Under the pieces are notes generated by a model, which worked only from the letters and a program-made list of their open reading frames with translations, made no database searches and had not been told where the DNA came from. This document shows positions 63,932-64,000 of a stretch of 64,000 nt of DNA, piece after piece. The translations under genes were made by a program, and so were the position numbers. Position 1 is the first letter of the stretch; every line of letters begins with the position of its first letter. The stretch is from Sporolactobacillus kofuensis (GTDB lineage: Bacteria > Bacillota > Bacilli > Bacillales > Sporolactobacillaceae), in NCBI RefSeq assembly GCF_024125425.1, contig NZ_JAMXWN010000009.1, positions 62,001 through 126,000 on the forward strand, read 5' to 3'.

Positions 63932-64000
63932 TTAACGTTCCTCCTCTTTTTGATAAGCAATCGTTCCCCGGCATACAGTCAGAACCAATTCATTTTTCTC
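63932..64000 (-). CDS. nagA: N-acetylglucosamine-6-phosphate deacetylase, C-terminal end (cut by window edge)
   Basis: The last 22 residues and TAA of a reading frame that enters from beyond the window: EKNELVLTVCRGTIAYQKEE plus ER. The V-x-x-T-V-x-x-G-x-I-x-Y pattern matches the NagA C-terminus and the position is exactly that of nagA before nagB. The enzyme deacetylates GlcNAc-6-phosphate. Confidence 0.85.
   Translation of the reverse strand, partial: EKNELVLTVCRGTIAYQKEEER

Noticed and set aside
1-64000. CRISPR arrays, tRNA or rRNA genes, prophage modules
   Set aside because: No regularly spaced repeats, tRNA-like cloverleaf with CCA-adjacent signals, rRNA segments or phage structural genes were noticed on either strand; a tRNA scan would settle the tRNA point.

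Overview
The window looks like a chromosomal segment of a low-to-moderate GC, endospore-forming member of the Bacillales. Four things support this: a type-B RNase P RNA lying between the ypsC-like and gpsB genes as in Bacillus subtilis, the ypwA-ypsC-rnpB-gpsB-ypsA-yprB-yprA order, a spore-coat transglutaminase (tgl), and an AdeR/ald pair. A GapN-type NADP glyceraldehyde-3-phosphate dehydrogenase and some relaxed local gene orders would fit a Sporolactobacillus-like lineage, but the genus cannot be fixed from this sequence alone.

Layout. 1-7.2 kb (minus strand): M32 carboxypeptidase (cut by the window edge), THUMP RNA methyltransferase, rnpB, gpsB, ypsA and the yprB/yprA (mrfB/mrfA) DNA-repair pair. 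7.4-13.4 kb: a HAD phosphatase, then the menaquinone operon menF-menD-menH-menC, with menB and menE absent. 13.5-19.4 kb: a DUF1361 membrane protein, an HpaB-family monooxygenase and a heterodimeric ABC exporter with one degenerate ATP site. 19.5-22.6 kb: divergent adeR and ald. 22.9-29.5 kb: a tightly packed minus-strand run nadE, ABC exporter, small membrane protein, GNAT, nucleotidyltransferase, MccF-type peptidase, ASCH. It resembles a self-protection cassette for a nucleotide or aminoglycoside-like toxin. 29.7-32.9 kb: the ykfABC murein-peptide recycling operon behind an operator-rich promoter.

33-38.3 kb: an internally duplicated membrane protein with a partner, zur, two small Sm-like-motif proteins (one with a sigma-K-like promoter and a Pro/Gly/Tyr-rich tail), a czrA-like ArsR repressor, and an ABC-F protein gene preceded by a promoter, a 12-residue leader peptide and stacked hairpins, which suggests ribosome-mediated attenuation. 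38.3-41.8 kb: gapN, a small membrane protein, folA-thyA. 42-46.1 kb: an unknown gene translationally coupled to tgl, a DHA2 drug exporter, and an orphan HicB-like regulator with tandem operator-like repeats over its promoter.

46.4-64 kb: trhO, an HI0933-type flavoprotein, fhs, an RNase H-like protein with an EamA transporter, an IDEAL-domain protein, cshA, zwf, an SGNH hydrolase, GrpB, a 39-codon FbpB-type small basic protein, an M20 dipeptidase, aconitase with a CcpC-like box at about -66, and the nagA(partial)-nagB-nagR operon. Most of the window is ordinary core metabolism. The most interesting parts are the 22.9-27.5 kb cassette, the ABC-F leader, the gene coupled to tgl, and the Sm-like small proteins. 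No tRNA, rRNA, CRISPR array, prophage or intact insertion sequence was seen.
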